From Timema cristinae (lineage: Eukaryota > Arthropoda > Insecta > Phasmatodea > Timematidae), in the NCBI GenBank assembly GCA_039000515.1, contig JBCFYV010011164.1, positions 51,345,082-51,409,081 on the forward strand: DNA of 64,000 nucleotides. Direction: 5' to 3'. Each line of letters begins with the position of its first letter. Positions within the stretch are counted from its first letter, which is position 1. Both the position numbers and the translations under genes were made by a program. Below are positions 36,549 to 48,059 of this stretch, piece by piece. The notes under the pieces were generated by a model that was given only the letters and a program-made list of their open reading frames with translations, ran no database searches and had not been told where the DNA came from.

Positions 36549-39158
36549 GGTTCAGGCATAATTGACCTTAAAACCTTTTAAAAAAAATTCCAGACGCACG
36601 AGTTTTTGCAACCATGAAAAGGCGTATTTAAAAATAAAATAAAAAAGCTCTCGATGGGTCAAAGTATTCTAGTCACAATAATAGAAGGAGGACATAAATA
36701 AATTCAGAAAAACAAGGTTAGTTTATAGAGAAAAGTATAAACAAAATGATAACTCCTAATGTAGATCCGTAGACTGCCGTTTCCTACATTAACCAAATCA
36801 AGTTGACATCGAAACAGAGTATCAGGGTGAGAAGGCAGCTAGTTTCAGACGTATACTTAAAACAAATGTCGAGAATTAATAGTGGTATCGCAACTTCAAT
36901 GGCGTTGACATAAAGAAAAGTAATACTTTATCTTCCAATACAAAAGTGATTAGTTCAGGAATTCGCTGGCAGGACATCCAACATTGATAAATTAAAATAA
37001 AACCATTAATATATTAGCATATACTTAAATACTGTGTCACAAGATGGTGCACAGTAAATTAAAAATTATAGCAAATAATCCAGCTTTACTATCTTTTTGC
37101 CCCAGAAATACATTTTATCGGAGTGAATCTACACATTTGTTCAGATTTTAACCACCATCCCTCAGAACTTAGACATTGTGCTAATGGACATTTTTAATTT
37201 GTACACCTCCATGTGAAATATTTCAATAATATACTATGGTCCAACGACACCAAGACTAGATAAACTATTTATTAATACATAATTATTCAAAATGCGTTTA
37301 AATACCTTTGGGATATGTGTATTTAGTTTTATTTCCATACAAAGAAAAATTGTCGTATGTTTACTTTTCTTGCATTTTATTGTGACAAGTGACGTTAGCC
37401 AAACGGAACTGGGTGGAGGTTGTTTAAAATGCTTCTTTAAATTTATCGAACAATGACTCAACGAGTGAATTCTGTTGAGTCTTTAGATATCTAAATGTAC
37501 TAAGAATATTTTAAAATGAGATTACGAAAAAGAATACCCCGGGAGATTTGAAAGTGTTTTAAATAGAGATAATAGAGTGCCTAACTTCTAAAGACATGTA
37601 CCACTACAAATATGTATGTCTATATATTTTCATTACTTCTATACGCTATCCCAGTTTTACTTATATCTTCTCTTTTATGATATTTAATTGTTCTATCATC
37701 TACCTTCCTGTTCAAACCTTTTTTATTCCACTTTGGCCTAGCTCCGGTGAATGACAATCGAGAGCTGATTATTTAAATTTTCAAACGAGGAGACAGGAGT
37801 TCACATTTCCTTATCTATGGGAGTCCATTATGTTTCTTGAAGGAAGAAAGGATTTTTTCCATGTTTAAATTAATTTTTTTCCAGTTAAATCTTATCTGAG
37901 GATATCAAGGCCGTAGCCAGACAATAATTTCAGGGGGAGGGGGGGGGTTGGTGGGCCCATTCCCCAAATGCTGGAGCTTAGAAAGTTTGTATATAGCTAG
38001 AGGCTACATGGAACTAGAATAGAGAAGAGTTCTATTCCAGGAGGTATAAGTAAATGTCGACATTTTTCGGAGTGGGTAGTATGAATCGAAAGAAAATTTA
38101 TGCTTGCAGGTTAACATGGGGTGGTGTGGGGTCATATAATCGTATTGTACTATACTAGTACCTTTACAAATAAAAGTGTTATTGTTTGAAAATAGTGAAG
38201 TATTATACCACACTTTCCTGAAGAAACATTTACATTAAAGGATATACAATTCAGTTTTATAGGTAATACTTTACAAACACGAATACAATCTTAACATATT
38301 TAAATTATTATGTAGTTATCATCAATGTTTTTTACAGTCTGCCAAGACTACACTTATATATAAAGTTGGTTATTAGCTTGAATGTTGGCTTCAGAAACCA
38401 TATTATATTGAAAATTCGATAAATATAGTGAATAAGGTATCTTAAAACTTAATTGCATTTGTTTGAATGACAAACTTTGTGTAGTTGCCATTCGTTCGAA
38501 CTATCAATTAGGATATAGACTTGTAAAAAGTATTATTATATTACCTTTTTCTTTAAGTTGGTTGATATATTGTATATTTCTTTCAGAAACCATGTTATTT
38601 TGAAAGTTTGATAGCTATAATGAAACAAGTTAGCTAAAAACTGTATTACATTTGTATGAATGACATACGATACTTTCCGTAGAAGTCTTAATTTCAAATG
38701 ATAATTTTGTTATAGGCTTGTAGGAAGTACGGTATCTAATAAACCCTGATTTTAGTAATAATCACAATTAGGTTACATCAACTTATTTAAAGAAAAAACT
38801 CACCAGTTTTGAACTTTGTTAAGTTCTTAAAAGCTTTCCCTAACATATTTATTTCAGGGAACTAATCACACATATATGTATCTCATATATTCAATCTAAT
38901 TAATGAATAATGTCAAAATGCCACATTGCTGTGTATGGGTGTAAGAGAGATAGAAATACCCTAAAGTTTCTTTCTCTCTTACACAATGGTATACAGTCGA
39001 CAGATCGAAAATTTCAGCCACAAATGTTCAACCAGCTATATTATAGAGATCAATGCTAAAAATACAAGTTCCGCGCCCTTTTGGATGCTCATTCCCCAAC
39101 ACTGGTCTACTTGATAGCATATAATTTACGGACAATTCGAAAGGCTAACCTCAAAAAG
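36549..39158. other. intergenic A+T-rich DNA
   Basis: No gene was recognised. A diverged tandem duplication lies at 38385-38740. At 38913 a 49-codon frame begins (MSKCHIAVYGCKRDRN), with no supported identity. Confidence 0.3.
38385..38740 (+). repeat. diverged tandem duplication of about 190 bp
   Basis: Two successive blocks share ttcagaaaccat, ttgaaa-ttcgata/tttgata, a gaatgaca-rich stretch and ataggcttgta / atagacttgta in the same order. This points to one old duplication event. No function is suggested. Confidence 0.45.
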
Positions 39159-39164
39159 TTTATT
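39159..39164 (-). terminator. candidate poly(A) signal of the unidentified - strand gene
   Basis: AATAAA on the - strand, 83 bases past the stop codon at 39247-39249. The distance is normal and supports the exon call at 39247-39381. Confidence 0.4.
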
Positions 39165-39246
39165 ATTAAAGAAGCATAAAAATAATGTTTTTTTAATATT
39201 CATTCTTCAATACAAAATATATGTAAATAATTTAATACTTTATGTG

Positions 39247-39381
39247 TCAAGAGTCATCATAAGGTGCATCAACTTGCGCAACATTCAAATTGAATCCAAT
39301 TTTGGTTTGTTGGAACCCTCCCGCTTCTCCAACTGAGTCCCAAACAAGAGCTCCTACCAGTTTTATACTATCATGAGGTGA
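39247..39381 (-). CDS. terminal coding exon of an unrecognised gene
   Basis: On the - strand a strong acceptor (gcattttttttttcag) is followed by an open 44-codon exon that begins SPHDSIKLVGALVWDSVGEA and ends NVAQVDAPYDDS, then TGA. It has protein-like composition, unlike the A+T-rich surroundings, and a poly(A) signal follows. I do not recognise the family. Upstream exons should lie on the - strand between 39382 and the HS2ST1 stop at 41282, or the exon may belong to a gene whose other exons are not recognisable here. No convincing partner exon was found. Confidence 0.45.
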   Translation of the reverse strand, partial: SPHDSIKLVGALVWDSVGEAGGFQQTKIGFNLNVAQVDAPYDDS

Positions 39382-40637
39382 CTGAAAAAAAAAATGCACA
39401 AATGCCCATTACCTTTATTGTAAAACACAAGAAATAAATAATTTACAAAGTAAATCTCAATAGTACAATAATTTTGAAATTCTTAGAGTTGGGAAAAACA
39501 CTGGTTCACCTTCCTTCCCCGCCCCCACCCCCCACCACAAAAAACAAACAAAAAAAAAAACCAAATATTTGTGCCTCACCCATGAGTATGTCTTACAACT
39601 CTCCTTTCTGTCCTTATTAGATTCTCTCAATGTCCACCTTTCTCCCCAATCATTCTTATAAGATACTTTATATTCTGTACTGATTTTTTCATTTGTAAAA
39701 ATATAAACAATATGAATGATTTAAGTCAAAGACTCGTATTAAATATTATAATAAAGTAATTTGAACAAACTAATGGGTATATTATCAAGGACTTATTCAT
39801 AAATAGAGTTAGACCCAGATAAAAAATTAGTCTTACTCATAAAATAGGTTTTAAAATATTTTATTGATGAAATATACAACTATAAATAAGTTACATATTC
39901 AACATCAGTGACTGAGCTAAACTGTGATTGTTTTTAATTTAAAACTCTTGCATTGTTGCTGTATAAATGACACTTCTCATTAGAAAGTCAGTGCAAACAT
40001 GAACACACTTAAGTTGTAGGTTCCTTAGAAAGCACCGAAAGTCCCGACACAATGGCCGACATTCAGCATTAACCACCATTCAACACTTCCGAGTTTTCTT
40101 GTTTTATATTCTATATATTCTTATACTCACATTAACACAAATCCCTATTGTTATCACATTTATAATAAGATCCTTTAGTCAGTCAAAGGCTGATTCGATG
40201 TTGACGAGCAAAAGGTCAAAATAAAGAGCCCAGGAGTCAGTCGAATTATATTCTTATTCCCCGGTTCTGACACAGATTTATGTATACCAAGTGATGTCAT
40301 CAGATTTCAATATTGACTTTAATTATTTAATTGTGAAAGCATTGCTATGGCATTTAACAGTGAACCTCTTATTCCTGTGATGACCAAATATTGTTTGACT
40401 GGAATGAGCATGCTTCAGACATCACAATGTGATATTCATCATGTCTAAGAATATTGGGAGATTTCAAGTCGAGTTGCTCCATTAAAGTGAGAGAGCTTGC
40501 AGTACAAACAGAGAGTATTTTGTGATAAACATCACCCCTCACACCTTCCACAACACAAACACATTTTCAAAAATCAATGCAGCAATGAAATTATAATAAT
40601 TGGTGGCAAAGAGCAATCCCGAGGCAGACAACATCAG
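39382..40637. other. possible intron or intergenic DNA
   Basis: If the exon at 39247-39381 is real, its upstream intron starts here. A 60-codon open frame on the - strand (40369-40551) has no recognised match and no clear splice sites. Confidence 0.25.
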
Positions 40638-40915
40638 TTGTCCTTGAATTCAGGTTAACTTGTGATGAATATCATTGGTCGTCCTTTAACTCAGGTTAAC
40701 TTGTGATGAACATCATTGGTCATCTTTAACTCAGGTTAACTTGTGATGAATATCATTGGTTGTCCTTTAAATCAGGTTAACTTGTGATAAATATCATTGG
40801 TCGTCCTTTAACTCAGGTTAACTTGTGATGAATATCTTGGTTGTCCTTTAACTCAGGTTAACTTGTGATGAATATCTTTGGTTTTCCTTTAACTCAGGTT
40901 AACTTGCAAGGAAAG
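40638..40915. repeat. minisatellite of about 41 bp
   Basis: About seven copies of gtcctttaactcaggttaac followed by ttgtgatgaatatcattggt. It lies downstream of the HS2ST1 stop codon on that gene's strand, beyond a candidate AATAAA at 41001-41006. Confidence 0.9.
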
Positions 40916-41281
40916 CCATTAGCGCTTAGAATTTAAAGTGAATCATTTCAGAAACATTTCAAAATACCATATATTTGAACCAACCTAACATCTCCCATAA
41001 TTTATTTACTATTTTTATATCGTGCCAATTTTATACCGATGATTCTTTTCTGTTGCAGAACCTTTTAGAAATTAATGTTCATTTTAAAAATATAAACTAT
41101 ATTCAATTGACAATGTGAGTCTAGAGTTTATAAAATGTATGAAACTAAATTCATGTGTTTTTAATGAAGTGAATGTTAAACAATTTGCTTTCAATTGTTT
41201 GTCAAAGTCTCGTGGTCTGGACAGGACCCTGTTTCATCACCATGACCCCAGTGTACAATTATGACGGACATTCGAGAGTCC

Positions 41282-44063
41282 TCACTTGGGCCTGATCTTC
41301 TCATACATGAAGCGCTGGTCCCGGTCCATCGCAGTCCCCAGGACACGTCTCCGCACCTGTGTGAATTGCTCAAGTGCAAATTGGTACAACTCGTTCTCCA
41401 TCTTCCACACTTTGGAGTCCTGGATCCGTGCTATGGTCTCAGGTGAGGGGGCCAACTTCTGTGCCGTGCGACGGAGGTGTGACTTGTTGCCTGAAGACAC
41501 ACAAGATGAGAGTGAAAGATGCATAGTAACCAGAGTTGTACAAGTTGTTTCTGTATATTGGTTGTCAAAACACATTGTCCTCTTGTGAAGACCAGTTGTA
41601 TTCAAATGATTCTGCCTGTTCAAAGTAATAAAATCTGTTCAGTCCCAGTGTGATCTATGTTGTTCAGTCCCAGTGTGATCTATGTATGTTCAGTCCCAGT
41701 GAGATCTATGTGTGTTCAGTCCCAGTGTGATCTATGTATGTTCAGTCCCAGTGAGAGCTATGTAAGTTCAGTCCCAGTGAGATCTATGTCTGTTCAGTCC
41801 CAGTGAATATATGTCTGTTCAGTCCCAGTGAGATCTATGTCTGTTCAGTCCCAGTGAGAGCTTTGTCTGTTCAGTCCCAGTGAGAGCTATGTCTGTTCAG
41901 CCAGTGAGAGCTATGTCTGTTCAGCCAGTGAGAGCTATGTCTGTTCAGTCCCAGTGAGGATATGTCTGTTCAGTCCCGGTGAGAGTTATGTATGTTCAGT
42001 CCCAGTGAGATCTATGTCTGTTCAGTCCCAGTGAGATCTATGTGTGTTCAGTCCCAGTGAGATCTATGTAAGTTCAGTTCCCAGTGAGAGCTTTGTCTGT
42101 TCAGTCCCAGTGAGAGCTATGTCTGTTCAGCCAGTGAGAGCTATGTCTGTTCAGTCCCAGTGAGGGATATGTCTGTTCAGTCCCAGTGAGAGCTATGTCT
42201 GTTCAGTCCCAGTGAAAGCTATGTCTGTTCAGTCCCAGTAAAATCTATGTCTGTTCAGTCCCAAGGAGAGCTATGTCTGTTCAGCCCAGTGAGAGCTATG
42301 TCTGTTCAGTCCCAGTGAGGGATATGTCTGTTCAGTCCCAGTGAGAGCTATGTCTGTTCAGCCCCAGTAAAATCTATGTCTGTTCAGTCCAGTGAGAGCT
42401 ATGTCTGTTCAGTCCCAGTGAGAGTTATGTATGTTCAGTCCCAGAACTGGAGTTAATTGCAAGGACGCACTTGTCTTGTAATGGTCGAGGGCCCCATGGA
42501 ACAGCGAGGGCAGAGTCACCTCAAGAACCTGCACAAAATCCTGGAGTTGCTCCGTGACTCCCACCAAGAAGTACTTGTCAAGAAGGTTCCTTTTGGCCTG
42601 CTCGAGAGCCCAGTCACTCGCCACCTCCCAGCAGCGAGGGTTGTGGCCACATAGGAAAGGAACTTGCAGCCACATGTTGGCTGGGTCGCAGTCCGCCTGA
42701 CCTTGATCCACACACTCGTCAAATGTAACCTGCAAGAACCCACACTAGGGTTGAGCACCAGGTATTGGCTGGCATGTTGAACATCACCCAATACAAGTGG
42801 CCAACCCTGAACATCACACAATCCAAGTGGCCAACCCTGCACATCACACAATCCAAGTGGCCAACCCTGCACATCACACAATCCAAGTGGCCAACCCTGC
42901 ACATCACACAATCCAAGTGGCCAACCCTGCACATCACACAATCCAAGTGGCCAACCCTGCACATCACACAATCCAAGTGGCCAACCCTGAACATCACACA
43001 ATCCAAGTGGCCAACCCTGCACATCACACAATCCAAGTGGCCAACCCTGAACATCACACAATCCAAGTTGCCAACCTGCTAGTCAGAAATATCTCCCTCT
43101 ATATAAGAAGGACAACTCACCTTGTCTCCGTGTTTTCTGCGTACCAAGTGTGGCCGAAAGTTGTCTCCATAACGCAGGAAGTAGTAGTAGGATACAAGTC
43201 GGTCCAAAGGTTTACGTATCAGGTTGACATACAATGGTTGAGGGGCCCCAAACCTGCAGCAAGTTTAATCAAACAATGAGAGACAGTGTCACTTCTCTCA
43301 CAAATAACTGATGAGTGTGCAGGCTATTATATATACATTCACGAGCTAAGTTTACCTGGATGACAGCTCAAAAAGTTACTAGAAATGGTCCCTAATGTAT
43401 CCCTACCCCAACAGCTGACATCAGTCACTTTGGATAATTGTAATGAAAACAGATGGTAATATATGAATGTGATAGTTAACCACAGTAATTTAGACCAATA
43501 TTATTTATGTATTTATCTGAGGTCAGGCACAAAGCTTGTTTATCATTTTATTCCCCTTAAAAAAATTACTATTCACATCATTTTCACAAAAAGGTCTAAC
43601 AAACATAAATTCAAAATGGTGACCAACAAATTTAAACCATGTGATTGAACTTGACTGAAACAAGTTATTTACAACGATGCACCCACGCAGTGGATACAAA
43701 TATTGTATTCAGTTAAATATTTCAAAATATGATAAGATAATCATAAAATAATTTATTATTATATATATATATTCATCATAAATTATAAAATATTTATATA
43801 CATAGATATATATATGTATATATATAAACATATATATATATATATATGTATATAAATATTTTATAATTTATGATGAATATATATATGTATATAAATATTT
43901 TATAATTTATGATGAATATATATAATAAATTATTTTATGATTATCTTATCATATTTATTTATTATATATAATAAATTATTTTATGATTATTTTATTATAT
44001 ATATAATAAACTATTTTATGATTATTTTATCATATTTTGAAATATTTAACTGAATAAAATATT

Positions 44064-44098
<35 letters not shown>

Positions 44099-45836
44099 AT
44101 ATTTTACATTTAAAATAACATAAACTTAAGTTTTCTTACACTGTTTCATAACTTTTAAGAATTTCTTTTTGCCCAATCCGAAACAATATTTTAAACAAAA
44201 TTAAAAGCGTTTATTCTTCATTTTGGAATGTTATCTATGATGTATAATAAGTTAAGTTTATGTTATTTTAAATGTAAGATATAACATGTAATTAAAAAAC
44301 TTTACAGTTATCACAAAACAGTGATCTTTTACAAAGTTGGCAACCCAAAACCTAAACATATGATTTTCAAACTGTCATCCAGGTAAAAACCTATCGTGAA
44401 CAGACTCTATAGTTTAGGAGAATATTTCTGTGTACAGTCAATCAGGTGGTAGTGTTTGACACTCAAAGTTATATCGACCCTGCTGACAAGATATTCCAGT
44501 GATGTCAACCATGCTGACAAGATACTTCTAGTGATATCAACCATGCTGACAAGATATTCCAGTGATGTCAACCATGCTGACAAGATACTTCTAGTGATAT
44601 CAACCATGCTAGCAAGATACTCCTAGTGATATCAACCATGCTGACAAGATACTCCTAGTGATATCAACCAATATAGCAAGATACTCATAGTGATATCAAC
44701 CATGCTGACAAGATACTCCTAGTGATATCAACCATGCTGACAAGATAATCCTAGTGATATCAACCATGCTGACAAGATACTCCTAGTGATATCAACCATG
44801 CTGACAAGATACTCATAGTGATATCAACCATGCTGACAAGATAATCCTAGTGATATCAACCATGCTGACAATATACTCCTAGTGATATCAACCAATATAG
44901 CAAGATACTCATAGTGATATCAACCGTGCTAGCAAGATACTCCTAGTGATATCAACCATGCTGACAAGATAATCCTAGTGATATCAACCATGCTGACAAG
45001 ATAATCCTAGTGATATCAACCATGCTGACAAGATACTCCTAGTGATATCAACCATTCTAGCAAGATACTCATAGTGATATCAACCATGCTGACAAGATAC
45101 TCCTAGTGATATCAACCATGCTGACAAGATAATCCTAGTGATATCAACCATGCTGACAAGATACTCCTAGTGATATCAACCATGCTGACAAGATACTCAT
45201 AGTGATATCAACCATGCTGACAAGATAATCCTAGTGATATCAACCATGCTGACAAGATACTCCTAGTGATATCAACCATGCTGACAAGATACTCATAGTG
45301 ATATCAACCATGCTGACAAGATAATCCTAGTGATATCAACCATGCTGACAAGATACTCCTAGTGATATCAACCATGCTGACAAGATACTCATAGTGATAT
45401 CAACCATGCTGACAAGATAATCCTAGTGATATCAACCATGCTGACAAGATACTCCTAGTGATATTGTACACACGTATCACAGTTTCCACACAAGATACAT
45501 GTTGACCATCCAACTTACTTGCCAAAGTCTATGAAGGCTACATGTCCGTGGTAGAAAGCAGGTTTGATGGTGGTCCAGCGTGTCACATTCTGTACGAAGC
45601 GAAGTTGGTTGGGGAGTGACAGGACGTGCATGTTTCCTGTGATGTTCAGATGTAGAACGTGAAAGTTGTTCATCTTGCATAGATCATAGGCCACGCCCAC
45701 CAGGCTAGTTGAGCCTGTCTTGGGACACGGTTGTACACCACCACAAGGTCCCTATCAGGATCCACATCACTAGGGGGTGTCTTCAGACTCCTGCGCAGCT
45801 CAACCTCTCGCAGCTGCATGCGCACCATAGCCAGTT
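41282..45836 (-). CDS. HS2ST1: heparan sulfate 2-O-sulfotransferase, last four exons
   Basis: Four - strand exons join in phase: 45836-45519, 43253-43121, 42729-42471 and 41490-41282. The first carries the 5' phosphosulfate loop (NRVPR, then GSTSLVGVAYDLC after a shift), the catalytic-histidine motif FYHGHVAFIDF, and the coil-like QLREVELRRSL before it. The second carries the 3' phosphate site (LDRLVSYYYFLRYGD). The third has TFDECVDQGQADC, QVPFLCGHNPRCW and EYFLVGVTE-like KYFLVGVTEQLQDF. The last has DSKVWKMENELYQFALEQF and ends MYEKIRPK. The enzyme transfers sulfate from PAPS to C2 of iduronic acid in heparan sulfate, in the Golgi lumen. A one-base deletion lies inside the PAPS loop at about 45722. 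The N-terminal cytosolic tail and membrane anchor exon was not found. Each intron carries a different minisatellite. Confidence 0.95.
41633..42445. repeat. 26-bp minisatellite in HS2ST1 intron
   Basis: About 31 copies of gtctgttcagtcccagtgag plus agctat, with one- to three-base indels in many units (for example gttcagccagtgag). It stops about 25 bases from the donor of the exon at 42471-42729. Confidence 0.95.
42772..43078. repeat. 30-bp minisatellite in HS2ST1 intron
   Basis: About ten nearly identical copies of ccaaccctgcacatcacaca plus atccaagtgg. It fills most of the 391-bp intron between exons at 42729 and 43121, about 40 bases from each splice site. The high identity indicates recent expansion. 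Every frame on both strands stays open. Confidence 0.97.
43338..44400. mobile_element. MITE with long inverted ends, copy A
   Basis: Ends TTCACGAGCTAAGTTTACCT and, inverted, TTCACGATAGGTTTTTACCT both continue with GGATGACAG. The interior matches copy B at 51766-52534 in inverted orientation, including ttttcattacaat and the pair aacaagcttt / ataaacttg near the centre. Copy A is about 290 bp longer because of a large A+T-rich palindrome. It lies in the HS2ST1 intron between exons at 43253 and 45519. No target duplication is clear. Confidence 0.75.
43707..44060. repeat. large A+T palindrome inside MITE copy A
   Basis: The left arm (attcagttaaatatttcaaa and onward) returns inverted on the right (ttgaaatatttaactgaat), with a nested inner pair centred near 43820 (ttcatcataaattataaaat and its complement). 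TA-dinucleotide runs form the centre. Arms of roughly 100 bases could extrude as a cruciform. Confidence 0.75.
44471..45466. repeat. 32-bp minisatellite in HS2ST1 intron
   Basis: About 31 copies of ctgacaagatactcctagtg plus atatcaaccatg, with actcct, actcat and aatcct variants that alternate in a partly regular three-unit order. It ends about 52 bases from the donor of the exon at 45519-45836. Confidence 0.96.
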
Positions 45837-45890
45837 CTAAGGTAAAGTTGAGGTGCACATTAGAGGAGTACAGATGGCAGTAGATTTACA

Positions 45891-46240
45891 TGGGTTTGGC
45901 TTGGGATGTAGCGTATCTAGGTTTGACTGAAGATATACCTAAGTTTGGCTGAGATTACTTGGGTTTGGGGGGTATACACCTGAGTTTGGCTGGGATATAC
46001 CTGGGTTTGGCTGGGTTGTACCCGAGTTCGGCTCAGATATACCTGGGCTCGGCTGGATGTACCTGGGTTCGGCTGGGATGTACCTGGGTTCGGCTGGGAT
46101 GTACCTGGGTTCGGCTGGGATGTACCTGGGTTTGGCTGGGTTGTACCTGGGTTCGGCTCAGATATACCTGGGCTCGGCTGGATGTACCTGGGTTCGGCTG
46201 GGATGTACCTGGGTTCGGCTGGGATGTACCTGGGTTTGAC
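45891..46240. repeat. 21-bp minisatellite upstream of HS2ST1 exon
   Basis: About 16 copies of gggttcggctgggatgtacc with t, more diverged at the low-coordinate end. It starts about 55 bases beyond the acceptor of the exon at 45519-45836, on the intron side for the - strand gene. Confidence 0.9.
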
Positions 46241-48059
46241 TATTATTTTAATTGCCCAGGTTATGTTAGGCTAGTTTGGTGTCGCCCTATTGGGTCAGCA
46301 GCAAGGTTTCTACATGTGTGTTATGAAAACTGTTTAATATAATGTTATAGTCTATCTATAAGAGAACTGTTTTGTGTGGTTTAATGTTTAGAGATTTTAG
46401 TACCTAGGTAACAAACATACACTAATTATTACAAATTTTTTTTTTTAAAAGCAGGAAATAATTGTCAAATGATAAGTTCAGGCATGTTTATTTAAAGTGA
46501 ATTTGGCTAGAGGACACTTATTTTATTCTGTCAAAACAGTGTTATTGAAACAAAAACACAACAAAAGAGAAATGGTAGGCCTAAACACTACTGTTCCAGA
46601 CAAACAAATCAAATCTAAAAATGTAAATATGTTAAAACACATGTTATATCATTGTTAGTTACAAGTTAACCCAACTTCAGTCCCAGATTTAGGATAACGC
46701 GACAAGGACTAACACCCTATGGTCTCCATAAACTGTTGCAATAAAATATATATATTGGCTCAGTAGACAATCATGGAAATGTCTTTAAAAAATTTTATAA
46801 ATTAGACTACTACGGTTATCATATCAATTATTATATATTTCTGAAATAATAATTATATTACTTACAGTAGGCCTATTAATGGAACGTGAGGGGAACCTAT
46901 ATTTCAAACTGTGATTTTCAAAACATCAACAACACCCCTAGATTGTAACGAATCTAGTGGCTACATTTGCAATTATGGGCTAGATCTAATTTATTGTGAT
47001 GACAATACTGTAGTTGCTTATTTAAATAGTAATATCCTTAACAGTGAGCTCTTAACAATTATAAATTTTGTAACAAAAAGAAGGTTCTGTTGAATCATTG
47101 AAAGTAAATTGTTTAATGTTTAGGGCCTCCACACCAGCCCCGCCCACCCTAGCCTCCCGTGTCGAAGGTGTCGGGTACGGATCATAAGGTAACTAATACG
47201 GGCTGTATCATCCAAATAGTCTTGAGGATCCTTGAGTTATAAAGTTGATGAATTCACACTCCTTACGTACTTCCAAACGAGTATTACATAAGCTAATTCA
47301 AACGGAAACTTTCTTGGGACCACAGTGCTGCTACCTACAAATGATCTTGGGAACACCATACATCAGACTTAATGATAATAGGCCTAAATAGCTTATTGCA
47401 TTAAGTATTGGCATCATTATACTGTTTTTTTGTTTGTTTTTTAATTTGATAACTAATCACATGAACCAAAGAGCTAGAGCTCACTTTTAGAACTATGAAT
47501 TAACAGGAATTGAAATTTTATAAGATTAAGAAGATATTATGAATATTTTATCATGAAATAAAGTTAAACAATCAAAACCAAACTTTTTTAACAAAATACA
47601 CAAAACATAAAAGACATCAGTACCATTACAGTTTTACAGTTAAGATAATTTTGAAAAATGTGTGATAATATAGATAAGTACATTTTACACATAAATGTGA
47701 GATAAACACTGAAAATAGAAATAAGTAAATAAAAATTGCAGAAAATTAAACACTATCACAATAATAAACAATATAGGCCTATGTAGGTATATATGGGGAA
47801 ATAATAATGGATTCTAAATTGTTTACTGGGAATATAATCATGTATTAGAATAATTGTGATTGAAAGTAAGCAGATAGGAATGAGACAGATGAGGTATTTG
47901 ACTGTTTTACCATCATTTTACCATCGTTTTTAAAAAATGAATAAGCCATTTTCTTTTTGTGATCTAATAAATTTTAGACGTGTATTGATTAATCAACTTT
48001 ACAAAATAACCAATTTCTTAATACGGTATCCCTCTTAATAACTTCCTATCATATTTAGA
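46241..48059. other. A+T-rich DNA, probably HS2ST1 intron
   Basis: The missing N-terminal HS2ST1 exon should lie in or beyond this stretch on the - strand. A GC-rich patch at about 47127-47185 is the only candidate for a promoter or first exon, but no membrane-anchor coding frame was seen in it. Confidence 0.25.

Noticed and set aside
38913..39062. Possible THAP-type finger (MSKCHIAVYGCKRDRN)
   Set aside because: The cysteine spacing does not fit the C2CH finger and the frame ends after 49 codons.
42516..43279. Open frames with LCDVQGWPLG or HHTIQVANPA repeats
   Set aside because: They are translations of the 30-bp minisatellite in an HS2ST1 intron; only the part at 42471-42729 on the - strand is real coding sequence, in another frame for part of it.
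41633..45466. CRISPR-like regular arrays
   Set aside because: Units are head to tail with no unique spacers, within introns of a eukaryotic gene; they are minisatellites.
45959..46342. Open frames with GMYLGSA / GCTWVRL repeats
   Set aside because: Read-through of the 21-bp minisatellite.
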